Below are positions 1-11,215 of a stretch of 64,000 bases of DNA, piece by piece. The DNA comes from Hyalella azteca (lineage: Eukaryota > Arthropoda > Malacostraca > Amphipoda > Hyalellidae): positions 31,601-95,600 of the forward strand of contig NW_025934860.1 of NCBI RefSeq assembly GCF_000764305.2, given 5' to 3'. The notes beneath the pieces are model-generated. The model was not told the DNA's origin. It did not search any database and saw only the letters and a list, made by a program, of their open reading frames with translations. Each line of letters starts with the position of its first letter. The stretch's first letter is position 1. The position numbers and the translations under genes were made by a program.

Positions 1-2820
1 AAGGACTAAGTTACTGTCTCCTGCACTGGCTTTCTGGGATTGTTCAAGCGTGTTCAGTTGGGAATTTTCATCTGTTTTTATGCCGTAGTGTCACTTAACC
101 TTTACAAAGCTCAACGAAAAAACTGGATTACAAATTTTAAATAATGGCATAGCTTGCATATCTCATGTTGGTTCAGATGTAATGTAGCAAGAAGTTTGAT
201 CAAAGCAGTCGTCTATTGGTGTACAAAAGTTACTGCATACAATTCTGCGACTCTTTGAAGCCATAGCAGCAGGATCTATCATTTAAAATACATAAACAAT
301 CATGGAGGCAACTCAAATATTTATTCTAGTACATCCTGCGCAGCCACCAACGGTATAGGACTTTAAGAAACTTTTCCTCTAAGTGAATTTATGCATTTTT
401 TGATAGCATTCGTTTAGTCTATAAGTTTCTTGAAATCCTGTAAATGAAAACCGTTTTCATGCAAATGAAATAATGTCGAATGGTTAAAACAATCGATTAA
501 TTGCAATAAGTTATTCGCGACTATAATGCTTTATATTGAGGTTTCAGAACAATTGGTGTGTTATGACGTTCAGAATGCACCTTACTTGGATAATTTCTGC
601 GAATTTACGAAATTAAGCTGATCTTTTAAATTGAATCGGTTACTTTGAAGCTTTAATCATAAAATGGATATAGGAGACGAATTTCTTAGAGGTTTGGCAA
701 ATTTTTACGCATAAAATTAAGCAGTCGATCTCCTTCATCAGCTATTTACGCGTATACTTATCAACCAGAAAAATTAACAGCTGAGCTTCCGATAACTGGA
801 ATTCAATAAAATGTACCGTAAAATTGCTACGCCATGTATGAAATGAAATAGACAAAGGTTAACGGACGATATAAGATTGATCTAACATCAATCTATTGTA
901 ATATTTGTCTCTTTGCAAGTTATAATCCAAGTCATCCACTCAAGCTCATCAAAAAATAACGAAATAACAAACACTTGAAAAATCTTAAGTTGTTTATAAG
1001 TATTTAGGCAGATGGGGAAGTCAATGTTATATTATTCAATATTCTATTCATTAAAATTACGCTCAGCCGCAGTAGACAAATTAGAATGACTCTCTTACAG
1101 TTCTGATTATTCTTCCTGAAATTTCTTGTTTACATAAACATGTCATGGCCTCCTTAACTGCGGAACCAAATTTCGTGAGCTAAACCTCAGTTTTAGTGAG
1201 TTGGAGTTTAGATAAAAGTTCATTTGCCAATAAAAAGGACCTTATAGATTGCCATTCCGTGCTACAGAAGTTTCCTGTAGAAGTGTAGATGTATACGTAC
1301 AATTCATATTTAGTTCAGGAAGTGGAGCAATAATTCATGCGACATTCCGTTTGCTGATGCACTAGAAATGTTTTATCGAACTGACGAAGAAGGAAAGAAA
1401 ATTGAGGAATCGTTGCTTTTTAGATCACACCTTCCATTATAAAATTCCTTCCTGCTGGTTATTAAAGTCATGGTGCTCACTATATTTTGGTCGCGAGCAG
1501 GGATATATATGGCTGATGTAAATTTCATTAATTACTTTAAAGAGTAAATTTCAAGATTGGTGATTGGCTGACTTGGTGAGTGCGGATCAAAATTCCGAGA
1601 TTGGTTTGAGTGAGCCTATACACCGAGAAATACATCTGGATTAAGCGAATTTGAACAGCAATTAAAAGTCTAGTTATTGCGTCCAGAAGCCAATCTGGAA
1701 GTTAGATTGCATGTTGATCTATTGCATGCGGATACTACAGGTCCATTCAGGATGTAACGTCTATGAAGGTAACATAAGGATATTACGTTTATGAAGATTC
1801 TTGGAGAAAAACAAGTGGTCCAGGGAGGAGGGCTACCGAACGCCATTGCATCAGCACGTGTCGAAATTTTCGTTAAACTTGCAGGTATAGAAGGCTTAGT
1901 CGGGAAATATTCCTACTGGCTGTTTGCAACGCTGATCTTGCAGTGATCTTAACGTGTCCATACATGTTAGGATCTTGATTCAAAGGGTCTCATAACATGA
2001 GTTACAGCACAATATGGGCTAATCTACACCACAAGCGATCGAAGCTAAAGAAAAATACAGATTACCTTATATTCCAGCGTTTGCTACCTAAATTTAAAAC
2101 ACACAGAGTATGGACGTAATTTTTGAAATCTGTTATGGACATCATTTTGGCCATTTGAAAACAGAATAACCAAGCAATAGAGAATTCACACTAGATCTTC
2201 GTGGTCGTGCTGATAAAATTAAACTTGCAGGCAATATCAAACACGTTTCTTGTTTTGCAATGTTCACGTTTGTTTTCGTCGGATGCGTCATGAAAATTCC
2301 ATGAAATGGAAGCATAACTCTTTTGTAATTCAGCCACAAGATCGTCCCTCCGCATCTGGGAAAATTATACGCTGAAATACCATGATAAAAAACGGAATAT
2401 GTTTCAAGGCAGACAAAAACACAGTTGTACTCCCTAGCTGATATTAGGCGACTCACGTATATGTCTTTAATCTACATTGACGCTTCCAATTATCCCATAC
2501 AGATTTGGCTCGCCAAGTTACTGATTAAGTTGGCAGCTGCCAGTCTAGCCTTAATTAAATTTTGCTTCAACACCAACGAAGAAAGTAAAATATTTGGACT
2601 GGCGCCCCACCCAATACAGTGGAGCTCTCAGGGGTTATGCGCCGGTCGGACGAAAGAGCGTTGCCGCGGATTACTGATCGAGTGGGCCATCACGAAGCCG
2701 CTTCGGAAAGCTTTTTTCCGTCAATTCGTAACCAATAATTATGAAATTAAATACGTACATTTAGATGCTCATTAATTGCTCTGGATCGAAGACTTGTTTC
2801 TCAATGTTATCTACTCCCGT
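1..2820. other. AT-rich stretch without a supported gene
   Basis: I see no recognisable protein, RNA gene or mobile element here. A 116-codon open frame on the plus strand (2425-2775) and a 104-codon frame on the minus strand (2142-2456) overlap each other and match no family I know. Their length is within what chance gives at this base composition. The part from about 2600 to 2720 is richer in G+C than its surroundings, without clear splice sites. Near 1755-1800 a short phrase (gatgtaacgtctatgaag) occurs twice in slightly changed form. Confidence 0.6.
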
Positions 2821-2882
2821 TTTCAATTAAAACGGTAAAACGGGTAGTTCCCCACCTAAACTAATCCAACACAACCCAACGC

Positions 2883-2894
2883 AACCTAACCTAA
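2883..2894. repeat. Short CCTAA (telomere-type) run
   Basis: The sequence aacctaacctaa is two and a half units of CCTAA, the complement of the TTAGG telomere repeat found in most arthropods. It sits at the end of a related C/A-rich phrase (caacacaacccaacgc). It is far too short to be a telomere. Such short runs are common in arthropod genomes and serve here only as a weak hint at the taxonomic group. Confidence 0.35.
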
Positions 2895-3060
2895 TTGAAA
2901 ATGGGAGTAGGAAAGATTTTTAAAAATACCCTCGCCACGGCACAATATGGCATTAAATAGTGTATTCACCTGAATTCACCCGTTTTAATTTAAAATGGGT
3001 GAAGGTAAAATCATAAAATGTATCCTCGCCACAGCGCAAGTGCCATTAAAACTGTATTTA
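2893..3060 (+). repeat. Two-copy degenerate direct repeat, period about 93 bp
   Basis: Two related blocks (about 2893-2967 and 2987-3060) share the order: an AAAATGGG phrase, an AAAAT stretch, cctcgccac, a TGGCATTAAA/TGCCATTAAA phrase and a TGTATT end. The junction contains a near-palindrome, acccgttttaatttaaaatgggt in two halves. A related inverted phrase (cccgttttcaattaaaacgg) lies just upstream at about 2818-2838. The arrangement suggests a small local duplication or the remnant of an inverted-repeat element. No protein is implied. Confidence 0.5.
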
Positions 3061-5562
3061 ATTTCATAGTTACTGTAAAGATTGAAAGAAAGGCTCGCGC
3101 CGAACCGGGAAGGACCAAGAAGTAGCCGACGCTAGCGCTTTCGCAACATATGGTCGAATTGGGGGATAATGTAGGATAGTGTGGAATAAGCTGAGATTTT
3201 AACGACAGTTAGGTTGGAAGAGAGCGCTAATAAATTGAAAATGTAAAGATGTGTATACTAATATTATATAAATATTATATTTATTTGTTAACATGGCATT
3301 TAAAAGCACTTTATCATGCAGGCTTGTTTTCATATGTCAACTGGCTTAAATGGCAATTTATTAATGTAATATTTTACTTATACTGAATATTTTTCTAATG
3401 ATAATTTAATGTTTTGATATTAGGATAGTTGCAATGTTTTAGAAAGCATTTCAATCGAGACTAGAGATTACTGATAGGAAAGTAGTATGAACGAAGACTT
3501 GAGGGTAGCGTCACGTGTCCAGTGAAGCGTAAACGGAAGATTGATCAGCGTCCGTTTTCCGTTTGTCAAGTTCCACGTTTGTAAAGTTTTACATTCCTTG
3601 TGCAAGTTTCATTATGATTTCTGGGTAAAAAAGTGGTTATAGTGAGCGTTGGTTTTGCTCATCCAGCAGGACACTTGATCGATAGAGTTGTGCGTAACGA
3701 ATCGATTTAAAGGAATTGTATGCAAGCTTTAGTAGCCAATACATCCAAAATGGTTTTAATTTTTGAACTGCATGGTATGCAGTGAAAGCTTCAAGTTCAA
3801 TAAATTCATTTGTTCCGTCGAATGTGGTAGATCTGGATTTTATTTCCTTTAAACTCTACGAAATCATGAAATGGATAACAAAGTACACTCAGAAAATTGC
3901 CAATTAGTTTTCAATCAAACGCTGGATCAAAAGCCAGACATGGACTGGAATTAATGTTAATTTCCTAACCGAAAAAAGTACAATTACATTCCAGTATTCA
4001 TCAATATTCTGGCAAAAACTATGATCAAAATGACATTATTTTGCAGAGAACCTATCAGTTTCCTTTGTGGCGCAACAAATCGTTAGACAGAAATGACACG
4101 CTCAAGCAATATTTTACATTTTTTCAGTGACTTACAAAGGGAGCTGATAAAAAACGCTCATTCAACGCGATTGCCAATGAGAAATAAATCATGAAATATA
4201 TAATTTACCAGTGCATTCGATCATGACATTTCAATACCAAAGAAAGAGCTGAAACGATGTATGTCTAATATTACATACTTAAAAATTTTCGTGAAGGTAG
4301 AAAGATTAGGTTTGTCCTCCAGGCTCGTCGTCTGCCTAATATTGTTAGCGCAAAAATTTCACCCCGTCGCCTTTCATAAGAGGAAGACCCTTTGCTAATG
4401 AGAATTTTTCTCAAACTTTCACCCTGAGTCTCATTTTCCAGCGACCTGTTATTACGAGGAAGACATTCGGGAGGGCACGCGGGTCAGGCCAAATACCATC
4501 ATCATAAATCAAATACTTGTTTTTGTGCTTGATTTTTTAACCATCAATTATATTTCAACAACTACGACTAAACCATGACTATGCAGTCAAAAACCAAAAT
4601 GTTTTTCAAGTTATAAAGTTGATAAAATCATAGGTGATTGTAATGAAGTCTTACACTTCATCGGGTTCGCTACTCGGGTGCAACAAACATCAGCCACCAA
4701 AACTAATTTATTAAACAAGAACAATAAAGAAACGGTATTGCTGGAAACAATAGAATGATCATACAAACTGAGTGCACAATCAAATAGGTCACAATGGATG
4801 ACAGAGGTCGTTGCACGTCCCTGTTCCAGGGAGCACGTGATGATCCGTCCAAACAAGTACTTGGAATACACGGTCCCGGAGGCAGCCCACTCTCGTGACC
4901 CGCAACCCTATATTGGAAATAAATACTTTCATACTGGCTGATATTATAACTTAAGAACTTGCATGACAGATTCCTTATATGATCACTTTTTAATCAATTT
5001 ACATGAAATAGAAATAGCTAATTTATTGCTAGGGTACATTTGGTCTAATATAGCAGCTCACCAATAAAGGCAATGTAAGTTGACTCAAGGCACAGCAAGA
5101 GAGTGGCTCAATAGGTCAACTAGGCCTAGAAATGGGTTGCTCACGGTACGACCTTCTCTTGACGACTGACCTAACGCACGGTATAGTCTCGTAAGAACGC
5201 TTTCCTTTTGGCGTCTTCTAATTTGTAACTAACAACCTTACAGTGATTTTGAAGTACAGGATGGTGTAGACATGAGGCCCATTTCAGGTTATCTCATATC
5301 CTAATAGGATAGATGAGCATAAGGATACATGCAATGAGTATTTAATACTGTGTCCGTACATCCAATTTAAAATATTATTGTTCTTTTGTCGATATAATGA
5401 AGGAATAAATTTAGCAGGTGATTTTTAATTATTGACAAAAAATACTCATCTAGCGAGCATTAGATGTATCATGCAATTTTCTGCATGAGAATTTTTTTTT
5501 TAATTGTGATTCATAAGGAAACATCGCGAGAGCGGACGCGACACGAAATTCAATACTGTTCC
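3061..5562. other. No gene supported; one dispersed-repeat copy inside
   Basis: Apart from the 49-bp dispersed repeat at 3921-3969, I see no structure that stands out. Open frames are short, and the 86-codon one on the minus strand (4611-4871) matches no known family. The region reads as unique intergenic or intronic DNA. Confidence 0.55.
3921..3969 (+). repeat. Dispersed repeat A, copy 1
   Basis: This 49-bp stretch recurs at 7090-7138 with four differences at most (tggactgg/cgactgg, gttaat/gtgaat, cctaac/gcaac). Both begin gctggatcaaaagccagaca, which contains a small CTGG/CCAG hairpin. At 7.1 kb the sequence is followed within 40 bp by repeat B. The two are therefore probably parts of one larger, fragmented element. 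Confidence 0.6.
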
Positions 5563-5594
5563 AGCAGACCGTATACGAAAATATACGGTCTGCT
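5563..5594. repeat. Perfect 13-bp stem hairpin
   Basis: The arm agcagaccgtata (5563-5575) is the exact reverse complement of tatacggtctgct (5582-5594), with the six-base loop cgaaaa. No gene is adjacent, so a transcriptional role cannot be argued. It may be the tip of an old foldback element or a small structured RNA. Confidence 0.6.
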
Positions 5595-7089
5595 TCATTT
5601 ATAGATTGCTAATCAGCCATAATTGACACACATCATGACTTTCTTCGTCACACTGGTTTATAGCCAAGATAAATAAAGCTATACCTCGAGGGCGCTCTGG
5701 AAACTATTCCTAATAAAGTTTTAGCAATAATTATTCCGATTTAAAATAATCTTAAGAATCCCTAAATATGGTACCCTAATTGGTTGCAATGGAGTACAAG
5801 GCATGAAGCGACAAAAAGCCCGCCCATCAATGATTGCACAAATTGAATTCTGATGCGCAGTTTGATTCAGAGTATTCTTAAGCTTGAACATCAGAGCAAT
5901 TTTGCTGATCTATGACTTCATTTTTTAGTGCCTGCCGGCTAATTTGAAGGCTGTAATGCGCAGAACTGGATCGCCTCGGAGCACGCAGCTTAACCTCCAC
6001 CTTTGATCAAAATATTAGGCAATGCTCGATCAAAAGAGCATTGCTGGAATTAATCGCATGGATATCCAAATTAATTATGCCATCATCTTAAAAACTTTTC
6101 AACTCGTGGTCGTCATATTCAAGATGAATTCAATCGAGTTTTTTTTTTGCATGACACTACACTTGAGGAAACGTGTAATATAAGCTTAACTAGTGAGCAT
6201 GTTTGCCACATTGAAACGAGTAATATGCGTCTGTCGGTCTCACGAATTTCCTGACCTATGATTGCTTAAGAGTAAGCAATATTAATAAGCGAAGTGTACA
6301 AAAAGTTTCGTAGCATATATCATTCGCACCCTCAATTTTCATTTATAAATGTCAAATAAAATCATACTATAAAGCGGAAGTAAAATTACACAAAGGGATC
6401 CAAGTAATTTTGATAGCTTCAAATTATCCCTAATCACAGAGTTGTGTGGACCAGTAGCTAAGTTTTCAATCAGGAATAGGTCGCAAAACAAAGTCTGATG
6501 ATAAAGTCGAACAATAATTAGAGTCTCAGGCGAGAATTGGAATTGGAGAGTCTCAGGCGAGTCTCAGGCGACTAGCAACAACATTATCATAAATTATATT
6601 CGAAATATTAACAGTGTTCGCCTCAATTTAATATTTCAGTTTACAAATATTAGTCTGATGTGGGGATAGTTTATTGTAGTTTTATCCTTCATTAACTCAA
6701 GGGAACCCTTTGATGATCGCTCTTTTGTTTTCTTTAATCCTTTTATTTTAGCTTCCATATATACCCATCCGCAGGATTCTTATTTATTATTGATGCAGTT
6801 TCATTGCATAAATAATTGGAAGAAATTTCTACAATACGAAATAAGAGCTACGTATATACTCTAAAAAATTAGTATAGTTTAGAAGAAAAATATCAAATAA
6901 TTAAGTCGTTAGTTTTTCGGAATCATATTCGTCTCCACGTACACTTCCTTGACCAATCGATACTCGATCAGCATTGAAAAACTTAGACCATGAATATTTT
7001 AACTTCCTGTGAAAGACTGTTTCTTGATGTCCATTACCTGACTGAACCCTTTCAATATCTTTTTAGAAATTAAACACATATTCGAAGGA
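5595..7089. other. No gene supported; short triplicated phrase
   Basis: The only local pattern is the 13-mer gagtctcaggcga, found at 6521-6533, 6548-6560 and, overlapping, 6559-6571. The rest is AT-rich unique sequence without long open frames. Confidence 0.5.
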
Positions 7090-7232
7090 GCTGGATCAAA
7101 AGCCAGACATCGACTGGAATTAATGTGAATTTCGCAACATACAATAAACCGTAAGTAGCTCAACCCGCCCAGCTACAGCTACTCCGGCTGAGCGGCTTCA
7201 ATTTTTGCCTTGCCTGTAACACAGCAATGGCC
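7090..7232 (+). repeat. Composite dispersed repeat (A copy 2 plus B copy 1)
   Basis: Bases 7090-7138 repeat 3921-3969 (repeat A). Bases 7176-7232 repeat 13544-13600 (repeat B, with core ctccggctgagcggcttc and end cacagcaatggcc). Only here do A and B lie side by side. The simplest reading is that this is the fuller copy of an interspersed element, and the other two sites hold its left and right parts. No coding capacity is visible. Confidence 0.6.
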
Positions 7233-8570
7233 GCTGGAGCTTGTTATCTGAATTGTTTTCTCAATAAAAGTATTACGTTCATAATTACAGCCAGTCGCTA
7301 TTGGCACTGGAGGACATGAAAAAACTTGCTAGTCGCTAGAAATCCCATGTTCCACATTAATAGCACTGACGTTGTTTTTGTACATTTTTTACCAGGCTAT
7401 TTTGAAAAGAAAAACGCCAGCAATTGAGGAAATTTTGTAACAGTTAAATGTTTATTCGTTGAAGTCCGAATTTCGGAGCAAAATATAGTATTATGGATTT
7501 TGACGGTTTACAGGTTCATGTAGACACTAACAAACTATAACTGCAACGAGTCTCTCGGACAAGAGTATTAATAAGTAGATAGCTCCCTAGTAAAATGAAA
7601 GGACAGTTCCCCTATATTGAGAAGTAAGATATTGAGTCGATGTAATGTACGTGGTGATGATTATCCTCCACGAAGCAGAGGGAGCGTCAAGTTCCAGCGC
7701 TCCGGTGTTACAGTCAACGTTTCCTTAACGACGCATTGTTCCTGCACTTAACTTGTACATTTATATATGCTCGTCAAAGCAGCTTGAAAATTTTATGCAC
7801 AAATTTGAATGAAAGTCGTTCTTACTTTTTGTGACACATTTGTTATGCAATAGCAAACGAACAACTCTGCAATCACTATGATTGCTAATCTAATTAGGAG
7901 CTGAAAAGCGTTTATTTAGCTTAGATTGGGCGAATCAACTATTGCAAACATAGATCGAAATATGCCTAATTATATGAATAATTTTACTACGCTAATTTTC
8001 CGACTATTTCAATCTGGTAAACTACGACCTTCATCTGTGTCCGCAGCGTCAGCGTCATCTGCTCTTAATGCTGTTGCATATAATGCTATGATCGAGTTTA
8101 CCGGGAATCGGATTACGTTCTCGAGACAAAACAGAAGCTATTAATTGGACAGCGATCCATAAGTGGCTTTTTATTAAGCTGTATGAATTGCGAGCTCCAG
8201 GAACACTGAGAGATGGTTGCTATTGAGGGAGAGTTAGTTATCCTAAAGGACTTGTGGAATATTAAAATATTCTCTGATAATTCAACCATCAGTTTTTGCA
8301 ACGTTGTAAATTACGCAACTGAAACCAGGATGAAAATTTGTTAAGTAACACGATGATTCTTTTAGTGAATGACTGCGATATTTTCACATATACTGTAATG
8401 ATATAACTGTCCTACAAAATATATAATTGTACTACAAAATTGTAGTGCAATTAAAGGATCTTAGATTAAGATATGGCACCTCATGGAATAAATTAGAATT
8501 CCAAATCATTACTGTCCCGTGACTCCAATATTTGCTTGTAGTCACGAACTATAGTCAGCCAAACCGCACG
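7233..8570. other. No gene supported
   Basis: AT-rich sequence with only short open frames (the longest are 72 codons on plus at 7926 and 62 codons on minus at 8113). A short inverted phrase, actacaa-aa-ttgtagt, occurs near 8428-8443. Nothing else stands out. Confidence 0.5.
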
Positions 8571-8942
8571 GCTAGCTAGCTGCAATGAATCAACAGTCAG
8601 TAGAACTTCAGATCCCATCCGGTGCAGACCTGTCCATTTTGGTCTCATCCTCCTTTTTGCATCTTCAGTTAGTATCCACCGTAACCCGACCACCTTGTTC
8701 TCTGGGCCCATTCCACCTGATGCGTACACCTTCGCCGTATCTCCTGAGTTATCCCTACACTTACGGAGACGCTCGCTACTACCACGACGAGCAGCACGTG
8801 CCGGTGGTGACGTAGATGATCAACCTGTCTTGGCGGTTGGCTTTGGGAGGTGTTGAGATCTGCAGGGAGGCCCACGATCTTTGCGCTGATGGCCCACGGC
8901 GAGATCACGGTTCGCGTCCAGGAGTGTTCGTGTTCTCATTCA
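8570..8942 (+). promoter_or_regulatory. GC- and CpG-rich island, possible promoter and 5-prime exon
   Basis: This stretch is clearly richer in G+C and CpG than the flanks. It carries overlapping open frames in several frames on both strands (8493-8729, 8669-8908 minus; 8585-8815 plus), a pattern expected of GC-rich DNA in general. It ends in a good plus-strand splice donor (gtaagg at 8943). Read with the acceptor at 9087-9088, it could hold the promoter, leader and first coding codons of a gene. A GC-rich transposon remnant is an equally possible origin. Confidence 0.3.
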
Positions 8943-9265
8943 GTAAGGAACCTAGTTTCCGATCGCTGAGCAAGTTCCTTTAAAATTAAAAGCTTCCACG
9001 TCATAAATCAATAATCAGTTTGAATTGGAATTCTAATTTAAAATCACTTTGAAATTCTGTCGATAAAACCTTTGTAAACTATTTGCAGGCGTGTGAAGTG
9101 GCGCTAAAGGTGGAAGATGCCTCGGAGGAGTCTGGGTCAGAAGCCTTACCAGCTTCTGAGTTTCGTTCAATAAACTTGTTTCGTTCCTTGACTTTAGTCC
9201 ATTTTCCCCATTATTTAGTGCAGCACTGCACGCTTCATATTTTACGAAATAAAAATAATGTTTAG
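8889..9265 (+). CDS. Candidate two-exon gene, function unknown
   Basis: Model: exon 8889-8942 (ATG at 8889, 18 codons) and exon 9089-9265 (58 codons plus stop), joined across a 146-bp AT-rich intron. The intron has donor gtaagg and acceptor ctatttgcag. Only the frame that starts MAHGEITVRVQ keeps phase across the junction, where it continues ACEVALKVEDASEESGSEAL. The first two dozen codons of exon 2 show a strong purine-first bias and an acidic serine-rich composition. The tail after residue 43 looks less like protein, so the true exon may end earlier at an unseen donor. The predicted 76 residues have no membrane segment or motif I recognise. The base before the donor is A, not the usual G, and the ATG context is weak. 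A minus-strand open frame (9033-9284) overlaps. Treat as a hypothesis. Confidence 0.28.
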
Positions 9266-9569
9266 CTAACAATTGAATCAGCATTCATAATGCAGCATCA
9301 TAATCTGCAAAAAACGTACGTTGAATAGTATAATCTAATAGTATAATCTGAACTGCGAACGTAAATCATTTTATTTCGCTTAGGCGCAAACATTAATGAG
9401 ATGAAACAATGCATATTTCATTATGGATGGTAAATTTGAAGGCTTTCCCTCCCTAAGCTTTGGATTGATTTTGTGATAAAGATGGGCTCGATAAATTCCC
9501 CCACAGCGTTGTCCAGCATAAAAAACATTTCTGTGCGCTGCCAGCGAGACGAATCGTAAAAACAATGAA

Positions 9570-9880
9570 ATAAGCCTATCAAATTTTTGATTCCTGTCAG
9601 CTACTGGCTCAAGGACACCACAAGCTCGCCTAGTGGTGTAAATTAGCGGCTCTATGTCCGCTTTAGGCTCTGGTTGTACGAGGGAAATAAGCATCTGATT
9701 AGGATCCGGTCTTTTTCCTTGACAACTGTGGGGCGACAGCGGGGCGCGCGTATTTGGTACCTGATCCATTCGGGACAGACACGGCCGAATCTGAAAAATG
9801 CGTTAAAAATGCCCCTTCCCTTCCCTCCATATAATGGGGGAAGGGGGGGCATTTGAATCTCTGATCGTTGTTATATTTAT
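9570..9880 (-). repeat. Dispersed hairpin-bearing repeat, copy 1
   Basis: Read on the minus strand, this segment aligns with 25395-25705. Both have a cagagatt lead-in, a C-run/G-run hairpin (here imperfect, 9807-9854), ggccgtgtctgtccc, and then a stretch that stays in one reading frame in both copies. In that frame the two peptides agree at 25 of 40 positions (LISL.QPEP.ADIE.LIY ... DR). Some differences between the copies are third-position silent changes, which hints at a once-coding mobile element. I do not recognise the protein. The frame continues here as a 129-codon open frame (9380-9769 minus). Confidence 0.55.
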
Positions 9881-10091
9881 CCATGGAGAGACGTTTATAA
9901 CTATTAACTATTTTGACATGGCACGGTTAGATAAGAGGGCAATAATCGGAAATAAAAAAGTCAATCGATACATCAATATAACTGACTCGAGATAATGCAA
10001 GTCAAGCCAATTTCTCCTATTCCATCCAAGTATCCTGCCGAATGAACAACGTTGTGTTCAAAATAATCATTTAATTATTTGCCGTATCAAG

Positions 10092-10864
10092 TCATGGAAT
10101 TTTCGAGCAAATTTTTACATTTCTATCGAGCAAACAGTTCTGGAAGGACCTCGAAATTCTGCGTCCATTGTTGAAAGAAAGACCACACAATAGAATGGAG
10201 AAGCACATGTTAATCATAACAAAATAGAGTTCCGGCAGTAACTTGATTGCAGCTTTCAGTTCTTCACACTTCATAGCAAATGAGGATCTTTCTGCTTCCA
10301 TCGTCGGCTGCTGCAATGACAGTATTGAGATTTCACATGTAGTTCTTCTCAGCATTATAAAGTTATCAACTGCACTCTAAATTCTCGGAGCGACAATTAA
10401 ATAAATAGCGGAATATACGATAGTTATGGGAAATTCTCGAACCTAATATGTAACTCACAGATGGGCTCCTTGTAAGCGATAGTTCATAAGCTATCTTCTG
10501 CCTTAGCAATAAGCTCAAGCATGCAGACATGCCCAAAGCTTAACATTTCTTCTGTTGAAGAAACTATTCGTCTAGCAAACAAGTTTACCGAGGTCTGAAA
10601 ATATTGCTGCAACTGCTGAAAAATGAAGAATAGACATTTTTAACGTCTAATTTAGCGACCATTCCAATATTGCTGAGCTCGATGGAAATTTCCTGAATCT
10701 ATCCTGGTGTAATTTGTAGTTCTGCAGAAATAATCAAATTCATCCTTATACTTAAATGCAACATCGTCATGAAATCTGATGATACAACAAAATAGAGTAG
10801 ATAGTAACGGAACAAGAGCGACTTACTTGCGAATAATCGGAATATTCTTTGCAACTTGTACCAT
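10092..10864 (-). CDS. Candidate three-exon gene, function unknown
   Basis: Minus-strand model. Exon 1 is 10827-10864 (MVQVAKNIPIIR plus two bases, donor gtaagt). Exon 2 is 10459-10501 (one base plus QKIAYELSLTRSPS, donor gtgagt). Exon 3 is 10092-10310 (acceptor tgtcattgcag, 72 codons, stop TGA at 10092). The phases fit at both junctions, giving about 99 residues. Exon 3 starts QPTMEAERSSFAMKCEELKA and contains one hydrophobic stretch (LYFVMINMCFSILLCG) that could span a membrane. The same frame is open upstream of the ATG except for one TAG just before it, so a longer ancestral protein broken by a stop is possible. The exon 2 acceptor (ttgctaag) is weak. No family is recognised. A membrane protein fragment or a chance assembly are both possible. 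Confidence 0.3.
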
Positions 10865-10894
10865 GGTGTTCAGCTGCACCGCCCAGTGGTGAGA

Positions 10895-11215
10895 CTACCG
10901 ACATACTGACCCCGCAATCGACTGTTGGGTGGCATCGTAGGCAATGATAAAATTTTGGTTACAGAAATCGATCCAGTTGACGCGTTGATTTTGAAATAAG
11001 AACCTTAGGCATATGAACAGGAGCAGCTTAAATAACATGCCCTTGTCGACATACACCCAAAGTTGAAAATTTCTACCACTGACAAAATCTTGAACGCACA
11101 ATTGCGTTGTCATGACACACACACACAATTTGCGCACAATTGCGTTGTTGAATGCTGCCTGCCGAAAAGAAGAAGTATTGCAACGAACTTCACTTTTGAA
11201 AGCACTGGACAGCAA
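10895..11215 (-). other. 106-codon open frame in line with the 10.8-kb exon
   Basis: This minus-strand frame ends at a TAG and continues in the same frame, without another stop, into the start codon of the model at 10864. Its last part reads VNWIDFCNQNFIIAYDATQ before the stop. Its first part includes codons made by a CA microsatellite (about 11114-11127) and a doubled cacaattgcgttgt phrase, so that part is unlikely to be genuine coding. It could be an upstream exon of a decayed gene, or chance. Confidence 0.2.

Noticed and set aside
2883..2894. Telomere or interstitial telomere array
   Set aside because: Only about two and a half units; too short to be more than a hint.
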